Source: Fomes fomentarius
Lineage: Eukaryota; Basidiomycota; Agaricomycetes; Polyporales; Polyporaceae
Assembly (NCBI GenBank): GCA_022606135.1
Contig: JABYQN010000005.1
Location: 1,550,001 to 1,614,000 of the forward strand
DNA length: 64,000 nucleotides
Direction of reading: 5' to 3'
Part shown: piece by piece, positions 13,391 through 25,703 of the stretch
Numbering within the stretch: the first letter of the stretch is position 1
Layout of the letters: the number at the start of each line of letters is the position of its first letter
Notes under the pieces: generated by a model
Databases searched by the model: none
What the model saw: only the letters and a program-made list of their open reading frames with translations
What the model was told of the DNA's origin: nothing
Position numbers and translations under genes: made by a program

Positions 13391-14450
13391 CGAGAGGCCA
13401 ACGACGAATGTGACTTTGAGGAATTGCGGAGAACGGCGATAGCTGTATACCCTGTTCATGGGACGCCATGGCTGCGTGCGGTAACAGTTGAAATTTTGTA
13501 GCTGCGATCCCGCATGTACCCAACATAGGAGAACTGGGTTGTACAAGAGACTGTGCCAGAATGGGATAAGTGGAGATATCACAACACAAGTTTTGGCGAG
13601 TCCAGGACTACAAGGCCGTGTTCCCGCGGCAGAGAATGCCGAGCGCAGCGTCCACTCTTCTGGAGCACTGCGGCATCTGGCGTATGTATCTTGAGATACT
13701 TTAGCAGACGATATCGCAAAACTGATAGAATGATTACTGGCCCTTTCTGAAGTGTGGCGACGAGCAATTTGTGAATTGATGAGTAGTAGTGCGAGAGGTA
13801 TGCCTGAAATGCATCTGATTGCCAACTTTCAGTGTACCGCAGCAAACACAGTACTGACCAAAGTTGTTTGTGTGGGAAAGACACCCAATATGTGTCCTCT
13901 GGACCTGTGAAGGATGAGGCGTAGCTAGGTGTCGATGCGGAACTCGGAGTATTTGCAAACAAATTCGAAACAAACTTGAACGTTCAAGTCGAGAGACGCC
14001 CGTGTAATCTGGGACGTAAATGGAAGAACACGTGGCGGAGCTTGTGCTCCAGCCAGCGCCGGCATCCGGTGGCAAGAACTTCAACCGCAACTTGCAAGAG
14101 GACGGCTATGTGCGCGGGAGCTTGAGCCGCATGGGTCCTGCAGCATATACTCAACCCAGATATTCAGGTGAAACTACTCAACAAGCCGAAACAGTGGACA
14201 CCTTTACTTAGAGCCTACTATGCGCACTTTGACCCTTCAGTGGCTGTGGCGGATTGTACTTCGCCATCATTTGGTCGTGGACTTCCTTCCGCGCGTATCT
14301 CACACCATCCTCAGTACAACAGCCTAAAACCTGGCGCACAAGAACATAACTCTTGCGCATTGCTCTTCCCCACAAGCGGGGTCAACTAGTTCTCTGTGAG
14401 TCCTTAGCACGCATTTCCATAGCTTAATACGAAACTCACGAATTCCATAG
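13391..14450. other. divergent intergenic region, zinc-finger gene / MED12
   Basis: About 1.06 kb between two divergently transcribed genes, likely holding both promoters and 5' leaders. A plus-strand ATG frame at 14020-14211 could be an upstream ORF or unrelated; MED12 itself does not need it. No TATA box or other element is clear enough to call. Confidence 0.5.
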
Positions 14451-17400
14451 ATGGCACAAGGAGAGCAATCCGATCCTCTCGCTATCTACCAGTCCCGACC
14501 GCCAGAATGGCTTCCGAAGGCTCATATCTCCTCGGACCTTGGTGAGCTAAACCATGCGCGAATGGCTGGTGTCTCCACTTACCTCTTCCATGCTTTCTAG
14601 GTTACGTCGGATTCCATCCACCTAGGCCTCACCAAATTGAGGAGACGCTGACGGAGTCCAATGTGAAGAATGGTCTCGTCCTTGGTCCTACTGTGCCGGT
14701 GAGCTCCGCCGTACAAGTACAATGTTTCCAAATGGCTCATTCAATCATGTACAGGCAGAAACGTATAGTGCACAAGAAGGTGCTCGGAAACTGCTCATGC
14801 AGGAGAATGCTCTTGGGGAGCTGGAGGAGTTGATGAACCAGATCTTCGCACGCAAAGCCGAGAACGTGCCAGCTATACCGTACGCCAGTATCATCCCACA
14901 GTCGCGCACAATCCTGATGCTACTATGTCAGACCTTCATCATTCCGTCTGCCGTCACGAGTCACCCTGAACGATGCCAAACGGAACGCTTGGTTTGCTGA
15001 TCTGGCTAACCCTGACGTTCCGCTCTCTAAGTTGGGGAAGAACGTCCCGCATGGGGCCAAAGGCCATGATCTCCTTGATCTCCTGCATACGAATAATGTC
15101 GCTATACCCCGAGCCGTATGGTTCCTCCGGGTCTTTGGTGCGAACGAGTCTGTTAGTCCGATCTCCGCCGTGGGTACTTTTGGCTATTGATTGATTTTTT
15201 TTTTTTCATTCTTTAGGCTGGACTGCGCAATAAACCGAGCTATAATCCCACGCAGTACAGTGTCGAATGGGCCAATGTCATCACGACATACCTCAAGAAG
15301 CAACTCGCTGATATCGCTCTCCCGAGTGCCCCACGCCCCGGTCTCAATATCAAACAGACGTTCAAAGGCGTCTTGTCTGAGAATGAATCGAGAGACAAGT
15401 GGATCTCCAGATTCACATACTGGTACGTGCTTCCAGTCATTCTATAGTTGACGTCGGAGTTGACGCGCACGTCGGGCTTCCACTTTTCCATGACAGCCTG
15501 AGTCTTCTACGCACGTTCTATGCCGAGGGTTTGGTCGACAATCGAACGTTCTTGTCATGGCTGGTGCAGCAAATGAGCATATGCAATCTTGCCCAGGCCG
15601 GGCTCGTTGCGAGACTGGGGGAAGAATTCCTGGAGGGCATGCTGGTCAGTCGGGCTCTCACGCGTCCATTCTTGGAAGCTTCCTTGAGCAAGTTTGTCGA
15701 GGTGTGTCTCCAGCTTCCCTCAGCAAGGCAGGCGAGCTTTACTTACTTACGCCAATATTCAGATCGAAAGCTCCTCAGCCAAGGAACATCTGACGAATAC
15801 ATCCAACATTCTCAGGAATCTAGTATCGGTATGTACATCCCATCAGATATTGCGATCGTAGTAGCCAACTGAGGATGTGTAGCGTTCATTTCTCGCTCTT
15901 CCCGATGCTGCCATCAGCCCTCATCTGTACGTACAGTACTGGACCGTCCTGGAGGAAATCCTGCTGGACAACTTCACCCCGGATACATCCGACAACGTTC
16001 TACAACAGAATATTCAGGCTTTGCACCAGATCGTATTGGACACTCTGGCAGACGTGCAGCGCCGAAACGAAGCCATGCTGTTCTATCATCTCCCTCCTCG
16101 TGTCCTTGGCACACTATCATCTGCGTTATCGGACATCAAGGTATGGCTATGACCTGAGGTGACCGATACACCTAAGTTCATTTCATCCCCTTATAGTTAC
16201 TTAACTCCATTTCCGGCAAGACAGACATGTCAAGTGTGTCTCTCTTCGACGACAATTGGGAGATATCAGAATCGTTCTCCTCCAAGCTTGACTTCCTCCT
16301 TACATGGAGCGTCACTCCGTTGCAATATGGTGACCACCGGCCATATGCTGCTAGTTGCCTTCTTCAGCTCTGGCGGAACAAAGCAGAAGATCGAGCGATA
16401 AGGCGAGATGCACCGTCTCCGGACGAGCATATACAGAGTCTCTTGTTCCACTGGCTGAACAGCTCAGAGGTGGCGGGGGATGGCAGCAATCTTCCCGCTG
16501 TTGCCCTGTTGTTCGGCCAACTTGTCAATCACGGCCTGTTCTCGTACAGCGACTACATGCAACATCTCATCGCACGCGGAGAAGAAGGGTTATCGTATAC
16601 GCGACCTTGTGTGAGTGAGACAAGTCATACTGTCAAGGGCAGGCGTAACTGTTTCATCACTCCAGGAGACTGTTTCTCGCCACCGCGAGTTCCTGCGCTG
16701 GATCCCTCTGCATGATGCAAGTCCTGCATTGATGAACCAGCGGAAGTCGATACTCTACGGCCTACGAATGCGCGAAACTCCGGAAGAAGTCAATGAGAAG
16801 GAGATCCGAAAAGAGCTACGTTCGCTTATATATGAATTCTTTGGAGGTATGCCTCTACATGATCGAAGTTGGCATAGACACGCCGTACTCACATGAAAAA
16901 ATGGGTTCAGGAGAGCGTCCGTCGGGCGAGCCGCTTACAACCACATTCTGGCAGTCATGTAGCACACTGTTGTCAGCTCCCCGCTATGAACAAGTGAAGA
17001 CCATCAAGCAATGGTTCCTGCCCATGTACAAGAAGTTCTTGTCGAGGTTAGTGAACGCCCCCCTCATCTTCGTGGACGATACACTCATCACATTCATAGC
17101 CACAGCGAGTCGTTGCTCGACAATGACAGCACTATTCTTCGAGTTTTCACATTGTCGGTGATTATATTGGCTCGTGTACGCTCCTATGGGGTCATATTAG
17201 ACGTGAGTCTTCATAGACTCCTATGCGGTGGCAAAGGATTGACCGTGTGCAACAGATGTGCCTATACACATTGGAGCACGTCATAAGCAGCAGCCTCCTC
17301 GCCGCTGTAATCGAGACGTTGAGGCAACACATGGAAGTTTGGGCCTGTATGAACCGCATGAAGGACGTGACAACCACACTGTGGACCGTGCACCAGGCAT

Positions 17401-20371
17401 GGCGGAGTCGTGGATCTCAGAATCGCGTTCTCCTCAAACTCCTCGCGGAGGTTGACAACGATAACTACTTAGAACCAGCTGCCCGGGAGCAGATGCTTGC
17501 TGATATCTCCGCATATACGCACGTAAGTCCAAGAACTAGGATGGAATGGGTAGTCCGACTCATTGCTTTCCAGGCACTCTTCCCGAACAACGACAATCCT
17601 GACACGGTACCCCAAGTTCTGCCTGAAATATTGATGCTAGCTACCGATCCTGGGCTCGAAGCGCCGTCGCTCCTTGCCAACAGTCTCTGGTACAAGTATA
17701 TGACGTCCCCGGATTGGGCCTGGAAGGTCTGGGACAACACCGTCGCCAGCTTGCGTCAGATCCCTTCCATGTTCCCCGACGTTTCAGCACGTCGGTCTTG
17801 CGCTCTCCGGTACGGCGCCTTCCTGATGCATGTCGACCAGCATCTGCCGCGTGGTTTCGATGAACAGATACGCTCGTGGTTGCTGGGCTCGGGTAGGAAC
17901 GAGATCGCTGCGCTGACCACGGAGACTTGGGATGTTGTCACTGTGGTTCTCCTATATTTAGCGTGCTATGGCGCGCTCACTACCACAACGATACTCGAAG
18001 CGCTAGTATTCGAAGTCTGGCAAGCCGGAGCGAACGTCTCATCTGAGGAACAAGGACAGCAACTCGAGATCCTCTTGACATCCGTCAATGGACTGTTCGA
18101 GCACCTCCTCCTCCTGGACGAGTGTGGAGCAGGTTTGCCTCCAGCGGATGTCTTCGAAGCTCAAGGGCTGCAAACTCGCCGCAGAGACGTCTTCCGGGAA
18201 CCCCATTTCTCGCTCCTTGTAGCAAATTTTCCTGCACTCGTCCTCATAGAGCAGAATCGGTGTTTCTCGGAAGCGCTGCGCGCCGCATCTACGACCCTAC
18301 GCCGGACGATCTGCAGGGTGAACGTGTTCCGCCAGGGTATCTATCGCGATCTGGACGCAGTGCGCCTGACCTTCGAGAAGCTGCTAGAGTCTCAGAACAT
18401 CTCGGACGACCTGCACGGACCGCTCGTCGAGGCACTTCGACTGATGCTTAATGATGCCGGTCAAGGTATGTCGTTTGATTGATTGTTACGGGCACATCTT
18501 CTAAACGAGAACATCCAGATGGTCCGGTGAATGCGGCAGATTGGAAGTCGGTCTCTTCGGTGCTGAGCCATTGGAAGCTGGCTGCAACCTCAATCGAGAT
18601 ACGATTGTCGATTAAGCAGCTACAGGAGGGCATGTCTCGCGAGTCGACGAGGCAGTTGGCGTGCAACAGCTTGGACAAACTGACAAGTGCTGTGTTTTAC
18701 TCGTGCAAGAAGCCCGAGGAGGCCGACTTCATCGCGGACTTGATCACAGACGTAGATCGGTCCGTGGCAGGCAAGGTAAATGCATCGATGTAGCGGACGA
18801 TCACGATCTTCGAGAACTCATGATTCCCTCCAGTTCGTCAACGCGGGCCTAAGGCGCATCACCGACATCTTCCGTGAGTGGGATCCCATGAAGGATGACA
18901 TCACGCACACCGACCTGAAAAGGTGTGCCAGCGAGATCCTTCGCCTGCTTGCGAACATCGTTGCGCCCTTCAGGAAAGATGCGTCGCTGCCTCAAGTCGA
19001 TGCCCCTATACAGGATGCGCTGTTCGGCGTGCTGTGCAACAAACTCACGTACATGACTTCGGTCATGACATCCCTCGTCCAACAGCCATGGGACGACAAG
19101 GCCTCACGAGCGTCACAGGCTATCATTTTTCTGGCTCGGATGCTGCAATATCATCTTGGCCTCCCTTCTGCGTGGAGCCAGCAGGCGAAAGATCTCGCAG
19201 AGGACCTATGTTGTAACCTCACCCGGCTTGCATTGGTAAGTTATCACGCTCGAAGACCAAGTCCATTACTCATTCGACTCCCCTCACAGATGCATGGTGC
19301 AGGCGAAGGCTTGAACTTACTTGCGTTCCCACTCCTGCTAGACACTCTGTGTTACACGTTGGATGGTGCGTCACCTCAATCTCACATTCCGATCAACACT
19401 CAATGTTCGCTTGTCGCACAGAGATACCAGCGGACACTCGCGCAACGGCGCCATTTGACCCCTTCCGGAACTACCCCGAGTTCAGCCTCTCCGATCTGCC
19501 CGCAGACATGCCGCCCGAATACAAGGTCCGCATGCGCACGCTCCTCCCCTACGTCGCGCTCAACCCCGTAGTCGAAGACCTCGTTTACACAACCCGCGAC
19601 GTCTCTGGTGCGATAATCAGCAGCGCCCCAGTGCAGAACCGCCCCTGGGAGTGGACCGAGTACCTCGGAGAGAATCCCCCGGGTGAACCAGCGCGAGGAG
19701 ACGATTACACGCCGGACGACCGGCCTCATGTCAAGAACTCCGCGGCCCTCTCGCTCGAGCTGTTCGGCGCGCGCGTCACAGGCGACCGTATCATCCCTCC
19801 TTTCGTTCCCTCCTCCGCTGACCGAATACAGGCTCAGGGGAACGGCTACGACAAGGAGGACATGATGGTGGAAGAGAACCTGCGCTCGTTCCAGGACGAC
19901 CTCTTCGCCGAGGGCGCGTTCCGGCGGGACTGGCGCGAGACGCGGATCCGGGTGGAAACCGGGGCGCAATCGAAGTCGGAGCAGGAAGATGGCGCTGTCC
20001 CTCCTCTTCCCGCTCTAGCCGGAGGAAGTGTGGGCGTAGGCACGGCAGACCACCACCGTGCATCATCGCGCCGGCCCTCTCCTGCGTCGTCAGTGCGTTC
20101 CGCGGGGACAGGAGCGCTTGGGTCTGTGCGGCAGAGCCCTGCCCACCCGCACAGCCGGTTGTCGGTGTCGACGACTGGGGAAGTCATCGATGTTGACGCG
20201 CAGGACGGTGCGACGTCGGGTTCCGGCTCGACTAACAAGCGGAAATTGAGTACAATCGCAGAAGACGACGATATAGAGTTTGTTGAGGGCCCTATCCGTG
20301 CGTCTTCGCGGCAGAAGCGGCCGACTGAGAAGGCACGGACGGCAGGGAAGACCACGAAAGGGAAGAAGTGA
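14451..20371 (+). CDS. MED12: Mediator complex subunit 12 (Med12/Srb8)
   Basis: Scaffold of the Mediator kinase module (with Med13, CDK8 and cyclin C), which represses or tunes RNA polymerase II initiation. Seventeen exons keep one frame: 14451-14541, 14601-14698, 14755-14879, 14932-15151, 15217-15422, 15497-15701, 15763-15828, 15883-16140, 16197-16610, 16666-16846, 16911-17046, 17106-17157, 17217-18465, 18519-18775, 18834-19235, 19290-19365 and 19422-20371; about 1,661 residues. The N-terminus has the Med12 signature: PPEWLPKAH, then LGYVGFHPPRPHQIEETLTE and NVKNGLVLGPTVP. KGHDLLDLLHTNNVAIPRAV follows. The middle is a long helical, LCEWAV-type region without low complexity. The C-terminus turns disordered, Ser- and charge-rich (KRKLSTIAEDDDIEFVEG), ending in Lys. 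The ATG at 14451 directly precedes the conserved start; an upstream coding exon is possible because TCCATAG before it resembles an acceptor. Confidence 0.93.
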
Positions 20372-20632
20372 TGACGATTCGCAGGCATAACACTTACTTA
20401 GGTATCTCGACAAGGTTCATGTAATTTATGATCTTCCGTTCAACCCGGTCCAAGATTTGCAACTGACAAATATTGAGTATGCAATAAAGTACGCGTGCGA
20501 TACAATATGAAGTGAAGTTGAGAGCAATGAAACATGATGTGAAATAAGGATACAACGCAGATGATCAACCATGCACATGTAGAGAAGTCGTAGCGGTACT
20601 ACGTACCCAAACAGAGCGTTCTAATGTAGATG

Positions 20633-21756
20633 TCATAAACCTGTCTCAGGAAAGAAGGCATCAAAGGGCCCTTCCACAGGTCGCCCTGGTATACGCGCAA
20701 CATGGTCGTCCTTCGGAGACGACTCTCCTTGCACACCGGCGAGACTGCGCACGAGATGCTTGACGACGAAATTCTCCGCGGGCTTAGCCTTGACCAACAC
20801 GCGGCATGTTGGACAGTTGTAATTTGGCTGGGGGGTCGTACTCAGAATGCGCGCGATCTCCCGCTCGAGATGTAAACGTGTATGACGAGGAAGGTCAGGA
20901 CGAGCGAGCGATGCCCGCCATTGAGCAGGGATGAGTTTCTGCGCATCGTAGTTGGGATGGGCAGCAAGATGCTTCACGTAGGTACTGTTGAACCAATCCT
21001 GAAGGCAATTCTTGCAATATGTGTGCCCACAAGCCAGCCTGGGCGTCCGGGTCGGAGCACGGTACGTGAGTGCCGGTCGCGAGTATTGGTGGGAAGTGGA
21101 CGTACGTGAATGGATGCCACATTTTGAGCTGGCAGATTTCGCAGGTGACGTGCTCATCCATCGTTGATAAGAACTATTGTAGGCATCAGAGAGAGGAATA
21201 CCGGCAGCCCCATGATGCACTCACGTCCTTGAATGCCTTGTCTGCCGTCGCACCCTGCGCAATCGGGACGGGCCAAACTGGAGGCATCTACACATGCGAT
21301 AACCAGGTCAGAAGAGAAAAAAACAACAGCAAAACAACGTTTCTACCCACAGCCTTGCCAGCCGCCGCTGCGGCCGTCAACTTCTTGTTTTCCTAGTTAA
21401 CGTAAACGATAGACCGATTAGAGACTCACCCTAGACCCAACATAAACTCAACGCACCTCCTCGAGTTCCCTAATTCGTTTTTCATATGCAAGATGGGACC
21501 CCGTCACTTTCCTGAGGGGCGGTTCGTCTTCATCCGAAGAAATCTCGATGATTTCAGCGGGAGGGGGTAGAGGAGCGCGGGGCTTCGGCTTCACGCGCTG
21601 CTTGGAGGCCTTGCGATCGACGGGCTGCCTCCTGTGTGGAGGACCAGCCTCCATGATGACAATAGCATTGGGGTGCGAAGGCCCAGCGACGTTATCCTGT
21701 GGATATGGTTGCGGCTGACGACTACCGTGTCTGGTGGTAGCACGAGTGGCGGGCAT
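20633..21756 (-). CDS. RING-finger protein, probable E3 ubiquitin ligase
   Basis: Five exons (21457-21756, 21351-21392, 21225-21287, 21106-21173, 20633-21038) encode about 292 residues. A basic, Pro-rich N-terminus carries an acidic patch (EIIEISSDEDEPP), then a short coiled segment (YEKRIRELEE). The RING is split by an intron: CEICQLKMW, then LACGHTYCKNCLQDWF, then a ~55-residue insertion, then NYNCPTCR. The order C-x2-C, C-x-H-x2-C-x2-C, C-x2-C fits a C3HC4 RING with an unusually long loop before the last Cys pair. The acidic-serine motif resembles SUMO-interacting sequence, which is inference. The C-terminus (FVVKHLVRSLAG) is short. Exon 2 is only 42 bp. The substrate is unknown; a chromatin or nuclear role is possible from composition. 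Confidence 0.82.
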
Positions 21757-22140
21757 AGTGATGATGAGACGAGTGGTTGTAATGCAGACGTGTGGATGTG
21801 CAGAAGATAGAGGAGAGCGGGGATAGGCAGGGAAGTAAGGTTCGGAGGCTGAAGACGTCGAGGATGGTGGCGGTTTGAATTGAAGTCGTACAGCGTCTAT
21901 GGCTCATTAAAATCACGCCCTCATGACCAGACGCGTCGGTGTCACGTGTTCATTGAAAATCCCCGGCGCCACACGTGGAGGTTCTCCTTCTGCAACGTAC
22001 ATAGTCACTTCCCCAGACAAATCACTATCATATAGTACATTGGTGACAACTTGAGTGGTGGTGTAGCAATTCACTATCGTTAAGTACAATGGTGAGTGGT
22101 GTAGCAAATGGAGGCGATGTCTCTGAGTCATCTGTGTAGC

Positions 22141-24811
22141 TTAATCCCGCTCAGATTCGGTCATCTTTACCCATAGACCACCCTGAGACGCCGCGTCAGC
22201 GAATCTACAGACGAATCACCAAGGACACAAGATCTCAAAGTACTCACCTCTACGGAGAGCGTCAGATGTACCCTCGGTATGATCTTTTCCTTCCCCTTCC
22301 GACCTTCCGCCCCGACCCAGTCTGCCGGTGGCCGTGCCTCTGGACGCTGTGCCGACAGGTCGAGCTCCATGTGCGAGAAATTTTGCAGCAAGCGGATGAG
22401 GAAGAACGACATTTCGTTGTACGCGAACTGCAATGAACGAGGTCAGATTAGCCAAAATGAAAATATATTGTGCGTATACCTGCTGTCCGAGGCAAATGCG
22501 GGGACCAGCGTTGAATGGCAGGAAGATGAACGGGTTGGCGGTGAAGTACTTGTTCAAACGGTCGTCGAGCCATCTGTCAGGGTCGAAATCCAATGCTATG
22601 ACAGGTGTCAGACTGCGTCTAAGTAGTGAAATTTGCGCGCGCACCATCCGGGCCCCAATAGTCCTTCCGGCGATGCATCAAGAAGACCGAGTACGCGATG
22701 CTAAGAGGGTCATCAGCGCATGGACTTCACTTATCTGAGGAAGAACTGACGCGACGCCCTTCGGAACGAAAACGCGGGGTTTGTTAGGATTGGGGTTGGG
22801 AACAGTGGTGTCTTTGTTCGCAACACTGAACTGTAGCGTTAGTCTCACGGTTGTAATGAAGATGGATGTTTCGCTGCTCACCGGACATTGAACGGGCTTC
22901 AGTCATATTTTTTGATCAGTTCGCCGGACCACACAAACAAGAAGTGTATTTATGGACACGCACACAACGGGGTACAGACGTAGAGTTTCTGTAGGGGAAC
23001 GAGTGATTTTTAGTATCCACACGTGCAAGATGGCCATGGCTCACCGTTGATAACTGCTCTCAGATACTTCATACTCCTGATATCCTCGAAATTTGGCATC
23101 TGTGTAGCCCCGATTTTGTCCAAGACTTCCGCGCGCAGACGCCTGAACACCTCGGGGTGCAGGCACAACAAGTAGACGACAAAACTCAACGTGGCGGCTG
23201 TCTGCACATATGCAGGTCAGTAAGCAAACCACAAGGAGAGTAAAACACTTTGAAAGGCCACTGACCGTGTCCCTACCGGCGATCATGATGTTCAATGTCT
23301 CGTCATGGAGTATGGCAGGGTCTGTGGAGTTTAGGTCAGTGACCACACTGCCCAGCAATCTAGGCAGACGCACCATTCGTAAGCTTGACCAAATGGTCCA
23401 AGAGCGTCTCATTCTCCCTGTCCTGATCTCCCTTCTCGTTCACCTGCCCTTGAGAAATCGCGGCCTTATTCTTCCTGATTGCTTCATCCAAAATGGGCTG
23501 TAAATACGCATTGACGGCCTCCATATGTTCCGCTGACGCGTCCTTGAATAGCTCCTGCAGGTGCCACGCCCACCCCATGCGCAAACGCGTCCCAAGGACG
23601 GCTTGCGCACCCAAGAATGCTTCTGCGAACCGTTCCGCGGTGCTGAGGACGCGTACAGTATGTGTCCCGACAGGGTCATTGTAGGGGTAGGGCAGGTGGT
23701 TTTTCAGACTGTGGACGCAGGTGCCGAAGAGGAATTCGGTCGCGCTGTCGAGGGTGAATCGCGCGATGAGGTCCTAGCATGCATGTCAGACCGATGGACC
23801 AGCGTATACATTGATCAGGTGCATCCGTACCTGGAAATCCAAGGCGTGTCCACTGGCAAAGCGCTCCTTCATCTTCCTGATAGTGAGGTCTTCGATACCA
23901 AATTAATTAAGAGAATCTCCGTATGGACGTGCCGATGCTCACCCGCATGACGGTCGAACATCTCAAAATGTGAGATCCTGTCCCTGCTGAAATATGGGCG
24001 GGTCATCCCTCTGTGGAATCTATCACAAGAGCAAGGGAAATGTTCAGTGCGACTGCTATGGCCTAGGGATTCACAGACGGCATCACTCACTTCCACAGTT
24101 CGCCGTCCGCATTGAAGACGCCCGTGCCAAGTACAGTGTTCAGTATTTCACGGAATCCCTCGCCTGACAAGAGTGTAAGTCTTTGCCACCTGTTTGCATG
24201 GTGCCTTGAAAGCACGTGCCTTTGTCGAAGTCCGGGAAGTCTGTTGCAAGAATCGACTGCGAAAGAGACTATGTCAGAGAGCCGCTGGCATAGAACAATA
24301 TCGCTCGCGGGACCACACCTTGATCACGTGCGCATCCGTGGTCTGATACATGGGGTCCCACAAGATAGATGTCGAATGCATGTGTCCAAGCTCGTCCATC
24401 TTACTCCAGAATCCTTCGCCTGGGCGAGCGCGTTAGCAGTGCGCACACGCATCTTTTGCAATTATGTGGTACAAGATACGCACCAAGATACCCGCGACGG
24501 AACATCTCCAAGCTGTACTTCAGGATGTCTACATTTCCGAACGATTTCCCATCCCATCTCGGCGGCAGCACTGCACCAACTCGGGCCGCGCGCTGCTCCA
24601 CACTCCAGTCTCGATAGAGGATACGCCCCACATAAACTGCGGGGATGCTTAGCACCGCGGCGAGGGCGATCCAAAACGTGGAGAGCTTTGCATCTAACAC
24701 TCCGAACGTTTGAAGCGCGCGGCTGAAGGCGAAGATGGCGGCGGCGGGAAAGAGATTGACTCCCAGCCGCCGAACGAGAAAGGGGAGGCCTGGGGGAAGT
24801 TTCGGAGGCAT
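22141..24811 (-). CDS. cytochrome P450, CYP63-like
   Basis: Haem-thiolate monooxygenase anchored in the ER. Sixteen exons give a 598-residue product, a usual CYP63 length: 24484-24811, 24319-24419, 24220-24256, 24091-24163, 23943-24019, 23831-23889, 23374-23773, 23266-23321, 23045-23201, 22964-22988, 22882-22896, 22751-22825, 22645-22700, 22480-22595, 22248-22427 and 22141-22182. It opens [17 protein letters not shown] with two hydrophobic segments. Conserved marks: WKFHR in helix C, I-helix IAGRDTTAATLSF, ExxR as NETLRLYP, FDPDRW, and the haem loop [15 protein letters not shown] with the axial Cys; it ends [13 protein letters not shown]. All catalytic marks are intact. Exon 11 is only 15 bp, and intron 3 (24164-24219) appears to start with GC. 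Closest named relatives I recall are CYP63 enzymes of Phanerochaete, which oxidise alkanes and aromatics; the substrate here is not inferable. Confidence 0.92.
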
Positions 24812-25703
24812 GTTCGTGCTATGAAGAGTTCTGATAGGAAATCCCGAAACGTTCGTACTTTGAGGAGATGCAGCGTCGATGATTGGATGAAAGAGGGCGA
24901 GACGGGCGGTGTGTGTAGAAAGCTTACCCTGATACTTATAGGACCTCCACAACAGTGCTGACTGTGGTGATGCAACCTCGGAAGGAGTCGGGGAGGACTC
25001 CGTGTCACTGTTCCGGGCTCGTAACTGATACTTACTGCGGGTGGCGGAATCATAGATGGCTTGTTTCAGTGGCTCGGGTATGTAACGTTAGCGCTCATCG
25101 ACCGTTTCAGCGGTCGCCTCAGGCTTCAACGTTTCAACCACGAGGGGCAACACCCCCCCAGAACAGGCGTGGAATATGGGTGAGAATGGTCTCCTATTCC
25201 CCTCCTGAATAGTTTGGGAGATCGGACCGGAATCTGGGTAGGTTGGATAAGTAACTGATAGTAATGGACCCTTTTGGACTTTGAATTTCCTTGTATGCCG
25301 CATTCCGGACTCATGAATAGTTTGGGAACATTTCCGGAACAGGAGACCAATTCCGGTCATATTCTGGGGCGGAGCTTTTGCCATTGCCCGTCGTGAACTA
25401 CCTTCTTAAGTTCCTACATGCCGATGTCGATGTACCACCTGTTCCAAACCTCTGAAGTCCTATGATTTCATTATACGAACCGACTGATGTCAACCTACTA
25501 CTAGTACGATACGTCCCGAGAGCATCTACAGCAAGCGTATCGGATATCCAAGTCAAGTTCGTCTCCTCGACTGCCAAACTCTGGCTAAAATGCAAGGTTA
25601 TGTTGCCAGGATGGCGACCCACGTCGTCGACGCTGGTAACCCTAGGGGATCCCCTATCGACCAAGTCATACTCCGTCCCCATTACTCGGTGGGCCAAAGG
25701 GAC
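24812..25703. other. intergenic, P450 / DUF6534 gene
   Basis: Contains the P450 promoter side and the 3' flank of the DUF6534 gene. A minus-strand open frame (25398-25697) reads as moderately protein-like but has no ATG start and no spliceable partner. It may be 3' untranslated sequence or a gene relic. An imperfect inverted repeat lies within (see 25155-25370). Confidence 0.45.
25155..25370. repeat. imperfect inverted and direct repeats
   Basis: AATGGTCTCCTATTCC near 25185-25200 matches, inverted and with a few changes, GGAACAGGAGACCAATT near 25337-25353; CCCAGAA flanks both sides. Within the arms, TGAATAGTTTGGGA occurs twice in direct orientation (about 25205 and 25314). It could be a decayed foldback element; it is too degraded to name. 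Confidence 0.4.

Noticed and set aside
12293..13825. 510-residue minus-strand frame
   Set aside because: Covers the first zinc-finger exon but then reads through the 59-bp intron into the wrong frame; the two-exon model explains it better.
22141..24811. Idea of a secondary-metabolite cluster around the P450
   Set aside because: Neighbours are a RING protein and a DUF6534 protein; no synthase, transferase or transporter is present.
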